Assembly: GCA_029560815.1 (NCBI GenBank)
Contig: JAKQKF010000250.1
Location: 89,323 to 153,322 of the forward strand
Reading direction: 5' to 3'
Length of the DNA: 64,000 nt
DNA from: a bacterium
GTDB lineage: Bacteria > KSB1 > UBA2214
This document shows positions 16,434 to 25,678 of this stretch, in pieces; the first letter of the stretch is position 1, and each line of letters starts with the position of its first letter. The notes below the pieces were generated by a model. It saw only the letters and a list, made by a program, of their open reading frames with translations. It was not told the origin of the DNA and made no database searches. The position numbers and the translations under genes were made by a program.

Positions 16434-17791
16434 GGTTTTCCTCCGTTGGTTTTCAGGATGAACTGTTCGATGTAACTGGTGTTGATATTGCCGGAACGAA
16501 AATTCTCTTCGCTGAGGATCTGTTTGTGCAGGGGGATGGTGGTGAAAATACCCTCGACGATGAACTCATCCAGAGCGCGCTGCATGCGAATGATGGCCTC
16601 CTCCCGGGTCGGGGCGTGGACGATCAGCTTGGCGATCAGGGAGTCATAATTGGGCGGCAGCAGATACTGGGCATAGGCGTGGGTGTCGACGCGCACCCCC
16701 ATCCCGCCCGGTACGTGCAGGCTGGTGATCGTGCCCGGCGAAGGGCGGAAGCCGTGGGCCGGATCTTCTGCATTGATCCGGCACTCGAGGGCATGGCCGC
16801 GCATCTTCCAGAAGCGCAGATCGGCGCGCAGCCGGGCCCCGGCGGCGAGGCGGATCTGCTCCTTGACGAGATCGAGCCCGAAAACCATCTCCGTGACCGG
16901 ATGTTCGACCTGGATGCGGGTGTTCATTTCCATGAAATAAAAATGGCCGCGGCTGTCGAGCAGAAACTCGATCGTCCCGGCGCTGCTGTAATGAACCCGT
17001 TTGGCCCCCTTGACAGCGGCCGCGCTCATCTCGCGGCGCAGCCGCGGGGTGACCACGGGCGAGGGGCTCTCCTCGATCAGCTTCTGATGCTTGCGCTGCA
17101 CCGAGCATTCACGCTCGCCCAGGGCGACGACATTGCCGTAGACATCACCAAGAAGCTGCACCTCGATATGGCGAGGCGACTCGAAATACTTTTCGATATA
17201 GAGATCGGCATTGCTGAAGGCGGCCCTGGCCTCGCTCTGGGCGGTATTATAGGCATTGGCCAACTCGTGGGCGAAGCGCACCACGCGCATACCGCGCCCT
17301 CCGCCGCCCGCCACCGCCTTGATGATGACCGGATAGCCGATCCGCGCCGCCACCTCCGCTGCCGCCTTGACGCTGTGAACGGTGCCGTCAGAGCCGGGAA
17401 TGACCGGCACCCCTGCGCTGCGCATGGTCTCCTTGGCGCGGGCCTTGTCCCCCATCAGGGAGATCACCTCCGGGGTCGGACCGATGAAAACAATTCCGCA
17501 GGAGGTGCAAATGTCCGCAAAATGGGCATTCTCGGCCAGAAAACCGTAGCCCGGGTGGATGGCCTCGGCGTTGGTGATCTCGGCGGCGCTGATGAGATGG
17601 GGAATGTTCAGATAGCTTTTGGGGCTGGGGGCGGGACCGATGCAGACCGCCTCGTCCGCAAAGCGGATGTGCAGGCTGTTGGCATCCGCCTCGCTGTATA
17701 CCGCCACCGTGGCGATGCCAAGTTCCTTGCAGGCGCGGATGATACGCAGGGCGATCTCACCGCGGTTGGCTATGAGGATTTTCTTGAACAA
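16430..17791 (-). CDS. accC: acetyl-CoA carboxylase, biotin carboxylase subunit
   Basis: 453 residues, full length. It carboxylates the biotin on AccB using ATP and bicarbonate, the first half-reaction of malonyl-CoA synthesis. Visible blocks are the N-terminal [19 protein letters not shown], the ATP-grasp glycine loop [14 protein letters not shown], the EEFLLD-like [17 protein letters not shown] metal site and [12 protein letters not shown]. It follows accB by 43 bases and overlaps gcvH. The carboxyltransferase genes accA and accD are not in the window. Confidence 0.96.
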   Translation of the reverse strand: MFKKILIANRGEIALRIIRACKELGIATVAVYSEADANSLHIRFADEAVCIGPAPSPKSYLNIPHLISAAEITNAEAIHPGYGFLAENAHFADICTSCGIVFIGPTPEVISLMGDKARAKETMRSAGVPVIPGSDGTVHSVKAAAEVAARIGYPVIIKAVAGGGGRGMRVVRFAHELANAYNTAQSEARAAFSNADLYIEKYFESPRHIEVQLLGDVYGNVVALGERECSVQRKHQKLIEESPSPVVTPRLRREMSAAAVKGAKRVHYSSAGTIEFLLDSRGHFYFMEMNTRIQVEHPVTEMVFGLDLVKEQIRLAAGARLRADLRFWKMRGHALECRINAEDPAHGFRPSPGTITSLHVPGGMGVRVDTHAYAQYLLPPNYDSLIAKLIVHAPTREEAIIRMQRALDEFIVEGIFTTIPLHKQILSEENFRSGNINTSYIEQFILKTNGGKP

Positions 17792-17834
17792 ATAGTTCCC
17801 TGATTAATGGTCAGAACCGGTCAGACATCCCCGG

Positions 17835-18317
17835 TCAGGAAGCAGGTTCCACCAGAAATAGAGGCTGATTGTATTCCACAGGCTGGCCGTTCTGGGCCAG
17901 TATCCTGACGATTCTGCCGCTGCACTCCGCCTCGATCTCGTTCATCAGTTTCATCGCCTCGATGATGCAGAGCACCTTGCCGGGCTCGACCGCGTCGCCC
18001 TCGCGTATGTAGGGATCAGCCTCCGGTGCGGGCGCGCGATAAAAAGTCCCCACCATGGGCGCCTTGATCTCGACCAGGTTGCCCGGATTATCCGCCGGCG
18101 CCGGAGTCATCGCGGCAGGGGTGTGATGGGGCAGCGGGGTTACCGCCGGCTGCGAGGCCGCGGTCACGATCTCGATGCCTGTACTGCGTCCGCTGCCCGT
18201 CCCGGCGATCCCCTTGCTGATGCGGACCTTGCGCCCCCACCAGTAGGTGATTTCCAGCTCGCCGATCTGGCTCTCTTCCACTATTTTAACCAGTTCCCTG
18301 ATCTCTCTGGCACGCAT
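17835..18317 (-). CDS. accB: acetyl-CoA carboxylase biotin carboxyl carrier protein
   Basis: 160 residues. An N-terminal helix region ([20 protein letters not shown]) is joined by a Pro/Ala/Thr-rich linker (about 40-75) to the biotinyl domain, which contains the thumb [18 protein letters not shown] and the biotinylation motif EAMKLMN with Lys123. It carries carboxybiotin between AccC and the carboxyltransferase. It sits between efp and accC, a gene order found in many bacteria. Confidence 0.96.
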   Translation of the reverse strand: MRAREIRELVKIVEESQIGELEITYWWGRKVRISKGIAGTGSGRSTGIEIVTAASQPAVTPLPHHTPAAMTPAPADNPGNLVEIKAPMVGTFYRAPAPEADPYIREGDAVEPGKVLCIIEAMKLMNEIEAECSGRIVRILAQNGQPVEYNQPLFLVEPAS

Positions 18318-18344
18318 GCATACTCCTCTTGGTTGGTCGCGGGG

Positions 18345-18905
18345 CTATCGCACCCGTTCGACATAGCTCTCCGTGCGGGTATCGATCCTGAGCTTCTCGC
18401 CCTCTTCGATAAAGAGGGGCACAAGCACGGTGCCGCCGGTCTCGAGCACCGCTTTCTTGGTGGCGCCGGAGACGGTATCCCCGCGCACCCCAGGCTCCGT
18501 CGAGGTCACCACCAGCTCGACGAAATTGGGCATTTCGACGCCGATGGGATTTTCGCGATGGAGCAGGACGGTCACCGTCGCGCTCTCCTTCAAAAAACCG
18601 ACGCTGGAGCCCAGCATCGCCGCCGGCACGCTGTGCTGCTCATAGGTCTCGTTGTCCATGAGCAGCAGGCTGTCACCTTCACGATAAAGATACTGCATGG
18701 GCCGCCGCTCGAGCACGGCCTCATCCACCTTGTCGCCGCCGCGAAAGGTCTTTTCGAGGATGCGTCCGGTCTTGAGGTTGCGCAGTCGGGTGCGGACATA
18801 GGAGCCGCCGCGTCCCATCTTGAAGTGCTGGAACTCGAGCACTGCGCAGAGTTCACCCTCCAGTTCGATCACATATCCGGTCCTGAAATCAGCTGTTGTA
18901 GCCAT
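18345..18905 (-). CDS. efp: translation elongation factor P
   Basis: 186 residues from ATG 18905 (MATTADFRTGYVIE), the usual family start; a start at 18926 would add seven residues. EF-P relieves ribosome stalling at polyproline. Three domains are present: KOW-like, OB, and the C-terminal block EPGVRGDTVSGATKKAV ... GEKLRIDTRTESYVERV. The functional loop reads FKMGRGGSYVR: the tip residue aligned with the modified position is Arg32 and Met30 replaces the common Pro. Similar MGRG loops occur in Thermotoga-type EF-P. No modification enzyme gene (epmA, earP, ymfI) is present here. Confidence 0.95.
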   Translation of the reverse strand: MATTADFRTGYVIELEGELCAVLEFQHFKMGRGGSYVRTRLRNLKTGRILEKTFRGGDKVDEAVLERRPMQYLYREGDSLLLMDNETYEQHSVPAAMLGSSVGFLKESATVTVLLHRENPIGVEMPNFVELVVTSTEPGVRGDTVSGATKKAVLETGGTVLVPLFIEEGEKLRIDTRTESYVERVR

Positions 18906-18946
18906 ATTTTTGTCGTTCAACTCCATTCAGAATTCAATTCAACTGC

Positions 18947-20455
18947 TCAACCCCTCTTTTCCAGCAGGGCCTTGCGCTCTTCCTGCAGCAGGGCCATGAT
19001 AGCGCGGGGATCGGCGCGCCCCTGCAGGCTCTGCAGGATCACCCCGGTGAAAAAGCCGGCCAGCTTGTCCTTTCCCCCCAGCCAGGCCTCGGTTTCGTCG
19101 GGATGGCTGGTCAGGGCCTCCCGTACCACCATGCGCAGCTGGTCAGTGTCTTGGATCTGGGCCCCCGCCTCTCGTTCGATCGCCTCGGCCGGGGAAAGCC
19201 CGTTCTCAAGCCCCTCCGCGAAGATTCTGCGCGCCGCCTGTTGATGGATCCGGCCCCGGCTCAGCGAATCCAGGAGCACAGCGAGGTGTTCCGGGGGCAT
19301 TTTGAGCTCCAGGACTGAGCATCCGCGCGCATTGCTGGCACGCAGCACCTCGCCCATGACCCAGTTGCTGGCCAGTTTTTTATCCTCGATGAGGGTGGCG
19401 AGACGCTCGAAATAGTCGGCCACCCCCGGATCTCCGGTCAGAAGCCCGGCGTCATAAGCCGGCAGGCCGAACTCACGCTCATAGCGCGCCTTGCGCGCCT
19501 CGGGGAGCTCGGGCATCTGCCGTCGCAGTTCCTCGACCCACTCCCCGCTGATGGCCACTGGCATGAGGTCGGGTTCGGGAAAGTAGCGGTAATCATGGGC
19601 CTCCTCCTTGCTGCGCATGGGCTCGGCCACACCCCGCGCCGGGTCCCAGAGCAGGGTCTGTTGCTCGATCCGGCCCCCGGCGGCCAGCAACGCCCCCTGC
19701 CTTGCGATCTCGAAGGCGAGGGCGCGCTCGACGTGGCGGAAGGAGTTCATGTTCTTGAGCTCGGTCTTGACCCCCAAACCGTCACTTCCGGCGGGCCGGA
19801 GGGAGATATTGGCATCGCAGCGCAGGCTGCCCTCCTCCATATTGCCGCTGCTGATGCCAAGGTAGCGCACGAGCTGGCGCAGCCGCTGCATAAAATCGGC
19901 AGCCTCGGCGGGTGAGCGCAGATCGGGTTCGGTCACCAGCTCGAGCAGGGGGACGCCGCAGCGGTTGAGATCGAGCAGGGTTTCATCCCCGGCCACAAAG
20001 GCCTCGGCATGGATCGACCGGCCTGCATCATCTTCCAGATGGATGCGCCGGATGCGAATAGCCCGCTGCGCATCGCCCTCGCCTGTCACAGTCATGCCCC
20101 CCCCGGAGGCGAAGGGCTGATCAAACTGGGAGATCTGGTAGCCCTTGGGCAGATCCGGATAAAAATAGTTCTTGCGGGCGAAGAGCGAAACCGGGTTGAT
20201 CCGGCAGCCGGTGGCCAGGGCGAGCCTCGCGGCCGAGGCAAGCACCTTTTCGTTCAGCACCGGCAGCGCTCCCGGCAGCCCCAGGCAGACCGGACAGACC
20301 TGGCTGTTGGCCTCCGCTCCGAACTGGACGCTGCAGCCGCAAAAGATCTTGCTCCTGGTCTGCAGCTGGATGTGCACCTCCAGCCCGATCACCACCTCAA
20401 AGGGGGCGCTGACCAGACCGGGATTGCTGTGGCTGTTCGCTCCCGTCCCGTTCAT
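18947..20455 (-). CDS. gatB: aspartyl/glutamyl-tRNA amidotransferase subunit B
   Basis: 502 residues from ATG 20455, which overlaps the gatA stop (ATGA); the longer open frame to 20707 lies inside gatA and is not used. GatB binds misacylated Glu-tRNA(Gln) or Asp-tRNA(Asn), phosphorylates the side chain and receives ammonia from GatA. Family blocks include FEVVIGLEVHIQLQT, the zinc-site cysteines in FCGCSVQFGAEANSQVCPVCLG, YFYPDLPKGYQISQ and the C-terminal YqeY-like tail domain (about 355-500). It is translationally coupled with gatA. Confidence 0.96.
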   Translation of the reverse strand: MNGTGANSHSNPGLVSAPFEVVIGLEVHIQLQTRSKIFCGCSVQFGAEANSQVCPVCLGLPGALPVLNEKVLASAARLALATGCRINPVSLFARKNYFYPDLPKGYQISQFDQPFASGGGMTVTGEGDAQRAIRIRRIHLEDDAGRSIHAEAFVAGDETLLDLNRCGVPLLELVTEPDLRSPAEAADFMQRLRQLVRYLGISSGNMEEGSLRCDANISLRPAGSDGLGVKTELKNMNSFRHVERALAFEIARQGALLAAGGRIEQQTLLWDPARGVAEPMRSKEEAHDYRYFPEPDLMPVAISGEWVEELRRQMPELPEARKARYEREFGLPAYDAGLLTGDPGVADYFERLATLIEDKKLASNWVMGEVLRASNARGCSVLELKMPPEHLAVLLDSLSRGRIHQQAARRIFAEGLENGLSPAEAIEREAGAQIQDTDQLRMVVREALTSHPDETEAWLGGKDKLAGFFTGVILQSLQGRADPRAIMALLQEERKALLEKRG

Positions 20456-21918
20456 GAGGCCTCTGCAAAGGCGCGGGCCGGGGCGTGACCCTTTTCGAGG
20501 TGGTGGCCGGCAGCCAGCAGCAGCGGCTCCGAAAATGCGGGGCCGATGAGCTGGGCCCCGATCGGGAGCCCGGCGCTGTCGCGGCCGCAGGGCAAGGCCA
20601 GGGCCGGCAGCCCCGCCATGTTGACCGAGACGGTGAAGATATCGGAGAGATACATGGCAAGGGGATCGCCCGCCTTTTCGCCGATCCTGAATGCCGTGGT
20701 CGGGCAAACCGGCGTCAGCAGCAGATCGCAGGTCCGAAAGGCCTCGGCAAAATCGCGCTGCAGCAGGGTACGCACCTTCTGGGCCTTGCCGTAATAAGCC
20801 TCATAATAGCCGCTCGAGAGCACAAAAGTCCCGAGCATGATACGCCGCTTGACCTCCACGCCAAAACCCTCGCTGCGTGACAGGGTGTACATCTCCCCCA
20901 GCGCCGCCGCGGCCGGGCTGCGGCGGCCATAGCGGGCCCCATCGAAACGCGCCAGATTGGCAGAGGCCTCGGCATCGGCGATGACATAATAGGCGGCGAT
21001 GGCATAGCCGCTGTGCGGCAGCGAGACCGGCACCAGTTCGGCGCCCTCCCGCCTGAGAAAGGCGGCGCACTCCTCCACGGCGGCGCGCACGGCGCTCTCC
21101 ATCCCTGCCTGCGGGAAAAACTCCCGGGGAAGACCGATGCGCAGCCCCTTGAGATCGCGCGTCAGGGATGCCGCATAGTCCGGAACCGGCGCCATGCTGC
21201 TGGTGGCATCAGCGGGATCATACCCCGCCATGACCTGCAGGAGCTCGGCGCAGTCCGCAACCGAACGCCCCATGGGGCCGATCTGGTCGAGGGAAGAGGC
21301 AAAAGCAACCAGGCCATAGCGGGAAACGCGCCCCCAGGTCGGTTTGAGGCCGACAACCCCGCAAAAAGAGGCGGGTTGGCGGATGGAGCCCCCCGTATCA
21401 CTGCCGAGAGCGGCGGTGCAGAGGCCGGCGGCAACCGCCGCGGCCGAGCCGCCTGAGGAGCCTCCGGGCACGCGCCCGGGATCGGCCGGCAGGCGCACCG
21501 CACCATAGGCCGAATTCTCGGTCGAGGAGCCCATGGCGAACTCATCCATGTTGGTCTTGCCGAGAAAGATGGCATCCTCCTCGGCCAGCCTTTTCAGCAC
21601 GGTAGCGGAGAAGGGCGAGTGGTAGCCCGCCAGCATGCGGGAAGCGCAGGTGGTCGGGCCGCTGCTCCAGACGATGTTGTCCTTGACGCCAAGAAAGAGG
21701 CCCGCAAGCCGGCCGGCAGTGCCCCGGGTCCGTTTGCGGTCAACGGCTGCCGCTTGCTCGAGCGCCTTCTCCGCAAAAACAGAAATAAAGGCGTTCAAAT
21801 GAGCGCCTTTATCAATGTGCTGCAAATATGTTTCGGCCAGGCTCGTGCAAGTGATCGACCCGGCGGCGAGAAGAGGCTTGATGGATTGAAAATCGACGCT
21901 ACCGGTATGCAAAAGCAT
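20452..21918 (-). CDS. gatA: aspartyl/glutamyl-tRNA amidotransferase subunit A
   Basis: 488 residues. This amidase-signature enzyme releases ammonia from glutamine for GatB. The Ser-cisSer-Lys site is visible: Lys in FLGVKDNIVW, the Ser pair in PGGSSGGSAAAVAAG and GSDTGGSIRQPASFCGVVG. AAGG-type ribosome-binding site (AAGGATA) precedes ATG 21918. gatC, which normally accompanies gatA, is not adjacent; the two short genes upstream are tatA-like. The gatC gene is presumably elsewhere. Confidence 0.96.
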   Translation of the reverse strand: MLLHTGSVDFQSIKPLLAAGSITCTSLAETYLQHIDKGAHLNAFISVFAEKALEQAAAVDRKRTRGTAGRLAGLFLGVKDNIVWSSGPTTCASRMLAGYHSPFSATVLKRLAEEDAIFLGKTNMDEFAMGSSTENSAYGAVRLPADPGRVPGGSSGGSAAAVAAGLCTAALGSDTGGSIRQPASFCGVVGLKPTWGRVSRYGLVAFASSLDQIGPMGRSVADCAELLQVMAGYDPADATSSMAPVPDYAASLTRDLKGLRIGLPREFFPQAGMESAVRAAVEECAAFLRREGAELVPVSLPHSGYAIAAYYVIADAEASANLARFDGARYGRRSPAAAALGEMYTLSRSEGFGVEVKRRIMLGTFVLSSGYYEAYYGKAQKVRTLLQRDFAEAFRTCDLLLTPVCPTTAFRIGEKAGDPLAMYLSDIFTVSVNMAGLPALALPCGRDSAGLPIGAQLIGPAFSEPLLLAAGHHLEKGHAPARAFAEAS

Positions 21919-21942
21919 TATCCTTGCAGCTGGATGAGGCGG

Positions 21943-22143
21943 CTATTCCTGCTTGTTTTCCTTCGGGCCGACTTCGGCCCGCGAAGCGGATTGCGAGCTG
22001 GTATCCTGGACTTCATTTGCGGCCTTTTTAAACTCGCGCAGGCCTTGCCCCATCCCTCTGGCCAGCTCGGGGATCTTTTTTGCCCCAAAGAGCAGCACCA
22101 GGATGAGGATGATAATTACCCATTCAGTCGGGCCAACGCCCAT
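21943..22143 (-). CDS. tatA: Sec-independent translocase protein TatA/TatE-like
   Basis: 66 residues: a short periplasmic N-terminus, one membrane helix ([21 protein letters not shown]), then an amphipathic helix ([17 protein letters not shown]) and a charged tail. This is the TatA/E layout; TatA oligomers form the pore for folded twin-arginine substrates. GGAGG lies ten bases before ATG 22143. A second tatA-like gene lies 30 bases upstream; no tatC is in the window. Confidence 0.92.
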   Translation of the reverse strand: MGVGPTEWVIIILILVLLFGAKKIPELARGMGQGLREFKKAANEVQDTSSQSASRAEVGPKENKQE

Positions 22144-22173
22144 AACAACCTCCAGATACGCTGTGATAAAATA

Positions 22174-22353
22174 CTATTTGCGCAGCTCGTCAGTAAGGTC
22201 AAGCTCCCGCTTGACATCATCAGTGGCTTTTTTCAGCTCGCGCATGGCTTTGCCAAGACCCCGTGCCAGTTCCGGCAGCTGTTTGGAGCCGAAGAGTATC
22301 AAGGCGACGAGAACAATCACGAACATCTCGTCTATACCTACACCGGGCAGCAT
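22174..22353 (-). CDS. second TatA/TatE-like translocase protein
   Basis: 59 residues translated from ATG 22353 to TAG 22174, with GGGAGGA seven bases upstream. It starts MLPGVGIDEMFVIVLVALIL, continues with the FGSKQLPELARGLGKAMREL hinge and amphipathic helix of TatA proteins and ends in an acidic tail DLTDELRK. It shares the FGxKxxPELARGxGxxxxExKKA pattern with its neighbour, so the pair are paralogues. One member may act as a TatB-like or TatE-like partner. Confidence 0.9.
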   Translation of the reverse strand: MLPGVGIDEMFVIVLVALILFGSKQLPELARGLGKAMRELKKATDDVKRELDLTDELRK

Positions 22354-22418
22354 GAGATCCTCCCAGAACAGAATAGAGAAATATAGAGCACCAACTGATC
22401 AGAAGCAAGTAAAATTGT

Positions 22419-22709
22419 TCAGGCGAACCAGCGCAGGATGTAAGCCGCAATGATAATACCGATCACGCCGATGATGTTGAGGTGAAAGGTGAAGCCGATT
22501 GTGAACGAGAGAATGACCAGATTGACCGCCACCGGGCTGAAGCCGATGCTGGCGGATTTGATCAGAAAATCCTTGACCACCCCCTCTGGCAGGATCACCC
22601 CGATAGCCTCACCCAGGGTCGAGCCAATCAGAGCCCCCAACACCACGGCGATCAGGATCATCCCGATCGAGAATTTTCTTTTAATGCGGTATCTGTCCTT
22701 GGATAACAC
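22419..22709 (-). CDS. DUF4321 family small membrane protein
   Basis: 96 residues with a basic N-terminus (MLSKDRYRIKRKF), a first membrane segment IGMILIAVVLGALIGSTLGE, a polar GVVKDFLIKSASIGFSPVAVN linker and two further hydrophobic segments ending HLNIIGVIGIIIAAYILRWFA. The layout and GALIGSxLGE motif match DUF4321, a family of unknown function. It lies between pssA and the tatA pair in the housekeeping operon. Confidence 0.8.
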   Translation of the reverse strand: MLSKDRYRIKRKFSIGMILIAVVLGALIGSTLGEAIGVILPEGVVKDFLIKSASIGFSPVAVNLVILSFTIGFTFHLNIIGVIGIIIAAYILRWFA

Positions 22710-22731
22710 GGATTCCTCCTCCCCCTCACCG

Positions 22732-23511
22732 TTAGGATTTCAGATCGGGTTCTTTGGGGATCAGGGTAATCTCCCCATCATCTTCGTTGCGCATCAGTGA
22801 GAAGACCGACCGGCCGATGCCGGCCAGGATGTAGAAAATCATGAAGGGAAAGAGCACATAATCGGGATAGATGAGAAAGAGCGCTGTGATGACGAAAAAG
22901 AGGATGAGCTTGAGGCGGTTAAAGCCCTTCTCCCTGATCGAGAAGCGCGGCATGCCCTCGTAGCGGATGGTGCTGGCCATGAGCAGGCTTACGACCGGGA
23001 CCAGGCCGACCAGCATGCGCAGCAGCAGATCCCACTGCACGCTTTGATAGAGGATGACACAGCTGGCAAGGGTGACCCCCGCCATGGGGGCGGGCAAGCC
23101 GAGATAGTCGCTCTTCTTGCCCTCGGAGAGCGTGAAGACATTGAAGCGGGCCAGGCGGAAGGCGGCGAAGAGAACGGGAAAAAAGGCAAGGATCAGTCCG
23201 ACCGGAGGGTGCAGGCTCTTGAGCTGGACAGTGTAGACCAGTACAGCCGGCGCCAGTCCGGAGGAGATGACGTCGCCCAGGCTGTCCATTTGCAGCCCGA
23301 ACTCGTTGCTCTGGCCGGTCGCCCGGGCGATGCGTCCATCCAGGGCATCAAAGACTGCAGCAAAAAAGATCAGCCAGGCGGCGGTGGTATAGTTGCCCTC
23401 GATGGTCTGGAGGACCGAGAGAAACCCGCAGAAAATATTCAACGCAGTGAAGAGATTGGGCACATTGATGTAGGTGCGCTGCCTGGGTGTCCGCTTTTTC
23501 TTGATATTCAT
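22732..23511 (-). CDS. pssA: CDP-diacylglycerol-serine O-phosphatidyltransferase
   Basis: 259 residues with about seven hydrophobic segments. It condenses CDP-diacylglycerol with serine to make phosphatidylserine at the inner membrane. The CDP-alcohol phosphotransferase motif is complete: DGRIARATGQSNEFGLQMD followed by SLGDVISSGLAP (D-G-x2-A-R-x8-G-x3-D-x3-D). A decarboxylase gene (psd), often adjacent, is absent. The supplier of CDP-diacylglycerol, cdsA, is encoded elsewhere in the window at 31776-32612. Confidence 0.93.
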   Translation of the reverse strand: MNIKKKRTPRQRTYINVPNLFTALNIFCGFLSVLQTIEGNYTTAAWLIFFAAVFDALDGRIARATGQSNEFGLQMDSLGDVISSGLAPAVLVYTVQLKSLHPPVGLILAFFPVLFAAFRLARFNVFTLSEGKKSDYLGLPAPMAGVTLASCVILYQSVQWDLLLRMLVGLVPVVSLLMASTIRYEGMPRFSIREKGFNRLKLILFFVITALFLIYPDYVLFPFMIFYILAGIGRSVFSLMRNEDDGEITLIPKEPDLKS

Positions 23512-23638
23512 TTCACTGTTTGATCATCTCCTCCCCCGAAACGATCAATCTCCTGGTTTATTATCGTCACCAATGCCGGTCGCCCCGGTTTGGGGCTGCT
23601 CTGGTCGCCGGACCTGCTGCGGCTTGATCCGCCCCGCC

Positions 23639-24334
23639 TCAGGCTGAAAAAATTCTGCTCTTCACCTGGGCAAGGTTCTCCGCCACGCGGGGATTATCGC
23701 CGTCGAGGATACCCAATTCGGGATAACGCAGATCGATGGTGCGCACCGTATTCAGGCTGATCTCATCGGCGAGGAGGAGCCGGTTCTGGTGGCGTCCGAA
23801 TTCGAGCCGGAGGTCGACAAGCTGGAATTCCCGCCGGCGCAGGAATGCCTTGAGCACCGCATTACTCTTGGAGGCCAACCGGTGCATCTCCTTGATTTCC
23901 AAAGAAGTGGCATGGCCGAAGGAGACCACGTGGTCCTCGTTGATCATCGGATCATCCCGCTCCTCATCCTTGAGGTAATACTCGATGATCGGGCATTCGA
24001 GCTCCTTGCCTTCTTTCATGCCGTAGCTCTTGACCAGCTTGCCCGCGACGACATTGTGCACCATCACCACCACGGGGATCATGTTGAGCCTCTTGACCAG
24101 GATCTCCTTATCCGAAAGCTCGCGGACCAGGTGAGTGCCGATGTGGTAGCTCTCGAGCAGCCGGAAAAGATAGACCGAGATCTGCTTGTTCATCATCCCC
24201 TTGCCCCGGATGTGGGTCGGCTTGGAGCCGGAAAGTGCTACGGCATCATCCTTGAACTCCAGGATGAGTTCGGTTTCGTGTTCGCCTTCGTAAACCTTCT
24301 TGGTTTTACCCTCGTAGATTTTTTTCTTTTTCAA
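23639..24334 (-). CDS. purC: phosphoribosylaminoimidazole-succinocarboxamide synthase
   Basis: 231 residues. I chose TTG 24334 because AGGAG lies six bases upstream and the protein then begins KKKKIYEGKTKKVYEG, the normal SAICAR synthetase N-terminus; the upstream TTG adds 11 residues with no family match. The enzyme joins CAIR and aspartate using ATP. Motifs include FKDDAVALSGSKPTHIRGKG, the GIELPxxxE-like region replaced by the shorter EFQLVDLRLEFGR and LLADEISLNTVR. It precedes no other purine gene except purB, 45 bases upstream. Confidence 0.94.
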   Translation of the reverse strand: MKKKKIYEGKTKKVYEGEHETELILEFKDDAVALSGSKPTHIRGKGMMNKQISVYLFRLLESYHIGTHLVRELSDKEILVKRLNMIPVVVMVHNVVAGKLVKSYGMKEGKELECPIIEYYLKDEERDDPMINEDHVVSFGHATSLEIKEMHRLASKSNAVLKAFLRRREFQLVDLRLEFGRHQNRLLLADEISLNTVRTIDLRYPELGILDGDNPRVAENLAQVKSRIFSA

Positions 24335-24379
24335 GCGTCTCTCCTCTTCACAGTCTGGCAGCAGCAAGTAGTTGGATTG

Positions 24380-25678
24380 TCATTCGGAGATACCCACTCT
24401 ACGGAAAAGCTCATCAACGTGTTTCAAACCGACCTGCTCATTGAAACAGGATTCAACCTCTGCGGCGGTGAGGAGCTCCAGGACACGCGCATCCCCGAGC
24501 AGGATCTGTCTAAAATCCCCGTCCTCATGGTAACAGCGCATGGCATCCTCCTGGACAATCCGGTAGGCATATTCGCGGCTCATCCCCTTGCCTGTCAATG
24601 CCAATAACACCGGCTGGGAGAAGATTAATCCCCCGGTGAGGCGCAGATTGCGGATCATTCTCTCCGGATAGACCACCAGTCCCTCAACGATGCGCGCCAG
24701 CCGGTGAAGCATGTAATCGAGCAGGATGCAGCTGTCGGGGAAGATGATCCGTTCCACCGAGGAGTGGCTGATATCCCGCTCATGCCAGAGGGCGATGTTT
24801 TCCAGGGCCGCAAGGGCATTGGTGCGCAGCAGGCGGGCGAGTCCGGCGATATTCTCGCTGCCGATGGGATTGCGCTTGTGCGGCATCGCCGAGGAGCCCT
24901 TCTGACCGGCGCTAAAGGGCTCTTCCGCCTCCAGAACCTCGGTGCGCTGCAGGTGACGGATCTCCACGGCGATTTTTTCCAGGGTCGCTCCGCACAGGGC
25001 GAGGACGCTCTGGAACTGGGCGTGGATATCGCGCTGGATGATCTGGGTGGTAACCGGCGCGGGCCGCAGCCCGAGGCGGGCACAGGCGCTCACCTCCACC
25101 CTGGGATCGATATAGGCAAAGGTTCCGATTGCACCCGAGATCATGCCCACACCCGCGGCCTTCAGGGCGCTCTCCAGCCGCTCCAGATTGCGCCCCATCT
25201 CGTCGTACCAGAGGGCGAACTTGAGTCCGAAGCTGCTGGGTTCGGCATGGATGCCGTGGCTGCGGCCTATGCAAACAGTGTCGCGGTGCTTTAAAGCCTG
25301 CCGGGCCAGAATGGCACGGAATTCCCGCATCCCTTCGAGCAGGAGAGCCCCCGCCTCCTGGATATTCAGGGCCAGAGCGGTATCGAGCAGGTCCGACGAG
25401 GTCATGCCGAGATGGATGTGGCGCGCCTCATCTCCCACCTTCTCGGAGAGGGCAGTCAGGAAGGCGATAACGTCGTGCTTGACCTCGGCCTCGATCTGCT
25501 CGATGCGGGCGATGGAAAATCCGGCCCTGGCCTTGATGGCCTCCACGGCAGCCGCAGGGATGGCGCCCAACTCGGCCTGGGCCTCGCAGACGGCGATCTC
25601 CACTCTCAGCCAGGTCTCATACTTGTGCTCGTCGCTCCAGATGGCGGCCATCTCCGGCCTGGCATAACGCTTGATCAT
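24380..25678 (-). CDS. purB: adenylosuccinate lyase
   Basis: 432 residues. It cleaves SAICAR and adenylosuccinate, releasing fumarate; its first substrate is the product of the adjacent purC enzyme. The fumarase/aspartase signature GQKGSSAMPHKRNPIGSENI carries the catalytic serine loop, and the general-acid region is HLGMTSSDLLDTA. The N-terminal MIKRYARPEMAAIWSDEHKY is typical. ATG 25678 overlaps the htrA stop by four bases. Confidence 0.96.
   Translation of the reverse strand: MIKRYARPEMAAIWSDEHKYETWLRVEIAVCEAQAELGAIPAAAVEAIKARAGFSIARIEQIEAEVKHDVIAFLTALSEKVGDEARHIHLGMTSSDLLDTALALNIQEAGALLLEGMREFRAILARQALKHRDTVCIGRSHGIHAEPSSFGLKFALWYDEMGRNLERLESALKAAGVGMISGAIGTFAYIDPRVEVSACARLGLRPAPVTTQIIQRDIHAQFQSVLALCGATLEKIAVEIRHLQRTEVLEAEEPFSAGQKGSSAMPHKRNPIGSENIAGLARLLRTNALAALENIALWHERDISHSSVERIIFPDSCILLDYMLHRLARIVEGLVVYPERMIRNLRLTGGLIFSQPVLLALTGKGMSREYAYRIVQEDAMRCYHEDGDFRQILLGDARVLELLTAAEVESCFNEQVGLKHVDELFRRVGISE

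Noticed and set aside
18906..18926. Upstream start for efp
   Set aside because: It adds seven residues with no family match, and the standard MATTADF start is at 18905.
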